Origin: Durusdinium trenchii
Taxonomy: Eukaryota; Sar; Dinophyceae; Suessiales; Symbiodiniaceae
DNA length: 64,000 nucleotides
Assembly: GCA_963970005.1 (NCBI GenBank)
Contig: CAXAMN010026484.1
Coordinates: forward strand, 469,527 to 533,526
Direction of reading: 5' to 3'
Shown: piece by piece, positions 63,480 to 64,000 of the stretch
Position numbering within the stretch: the first letter of the stretch is position 1
How the letters are laid out: every line of letters begins with the position of its first letter
The notes under the pieces: model-generated
The model's database searches: none
Told to the model about the DNA's origin: nothing
The model's input: only the letters and a program-made list of their open reading frames with translations
Position numbers and translations under genes: made by a program

Positions 63480-64000
63480 CCCCTCAAAAAAAGAACGCTT
63501 CTCAGAAACCAGTCCCCAGAAACCACTTCCCAGAAACCAGTCACCAGAAACCAGTCTCCAGAAACCACTTCCCAGAAACCACTTCCCACAAACCACTTCC
63601 CAAAAACCACTGCCCAGAAACCACTTCCCAGAAACCACTTCCCAGAAACCACACCACTTCCCAGCAACCACTTCCCAGAAACCACCCCCCGAAACCACTT
63701 CCCAGAAACCAGCCCCCAGAAACCACTTCCCAGAAACCACTTCCCAGAAACCAGCCCCCAGAAACCACTTCCCAGAAACCACTTCCCAGAAACCAGCCCC
63801 CAGAAACCACTTCCGAGAAACCAGCCCCCAGAAACCACTTCCCAGAAACCAGCCCCCAGAAACCACTCCCCAGAAACCACTCCCCAGAAACCACTTCCCG
63901 GAAACCACTTCCCGGAAGCCACTTCCCAGAAACCACTTCCCAGAAACCACTTGCCAGAAACCACTTCCCAGAAACCACTTCCCAGAAACCACTTCCCAGA
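63480..64000 (+). repeat. 14-bp minisatellite CAGAAACCACTTCC, runs off the window edge
   Basis: More than 35 near-perfect copies, with CAGAAACCAGCCCC as a recurrent variant, fill the last 520 bases. Because 14 is not divisible by 3, all three minus frames spell the same Gly/Trp/Phe-rich peptide in rotation. Confidence 0.98.

Noticed and set aside
63462-63992. Three minus-strand frames encoding Gly/Trp/Phe repeats
   Set aside because: They are a direct result of the 14-bp minisatellite.
61263-64000. CRISPR-like arrays
   Set aside because: Units are contiguous tandem repeats with no unique spacers and no cas genes; the genome is eukaryotic.
1-64000. tRNA or rRNA genes
   Set aside because: I saw no cloverleaf with conserved A/B boxes or rRNA signature; the anticodon-arm-like sequence at the primer site lacks the rest of a tRNA.

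Overview
The window looks like nuclear DNA of a dinoflagellate, most likely a Symbiodiniaceae-type (Suessiales) alga. The signs are: protein-coding genes cut into many small exons whose introns mostly begin with GC or GA rather than GT; host genes all on one strand; Ty1/copia-type elements of the dinoflagellate style; a sequence resembling the dinoflagellate spliced leader; and TTTAGGG-flavoured repeats. I saw no prokaryotic operons, rRNA, tRNA or CRISPR array.

Layout. (1) 1-6.25 kb: a decayed plus-strand copia element, cut by the left edge, with at least four frameshifts and a reverse transcriptase whose active-site motif is deleted. (2) 6.7-19.7 kb, minus: a family III CoA-transferase (CaiB/BaiF type) in many short exons, split by one intron of about 8.9 kb; its C-terminal exons lie beyond the left edge or are lost. 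(3) 21.3-32.7 kb, minus: a complete HLTF/Rad5-type SNF2 ATPase (HIRAN, SNF2 with embedded RING, helicase C) in about 23 exons, rebuilt by eye to about 1,000 residues. (4) 35,092-52,504, minus: a 17.4-kb LTR retroelement with two 160-bp LTRs that look identical, a 5-bp target duplication (ATCAA) and intact reading frames. (5) 52.5-58.9 kb, minus: a protein with a dynein stalk-like segment, an unidentified two-exon gene, and an HMG-CoA-lyase-family gene in tiny exons. (6) 59.3-64.0 kb: motif clusters and three tandem-repeat fields running off the right edge.

The most unusual object is the 17.4-kb element. Gag-protease and integrase-RT-RNase H share one frame, interrupted by a single in-frame TAG. 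Beyond RNase H the frame continues for about 2,100 residues, carrying a cytosine-methyltransferase-like domain, an RNase III-like motif and a CCHC knuckle. A third ORF, in the +1 frame, encodes a Tpt1/KptA-type RNA 2'-phosphotransferase domain whose Arg-His-Arg-Arg set appears preserved. I know of no LTR retroelement described with this cargo. The older copia element carries a related methyltransferase-like domain at a different place.

The CoA-transferase and the HMG-CoA-lyase-like gene are on the same strand. Such genes are often adjacent in bacteria, so the pair may act in one acyl-CoA pathway, now separated by the HLTF gene and the retroelement insertion. Exon boundaries come from conceptual splicing that joins conserved motifs in phase. 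Where several boundaries fit I say the position is approximate.
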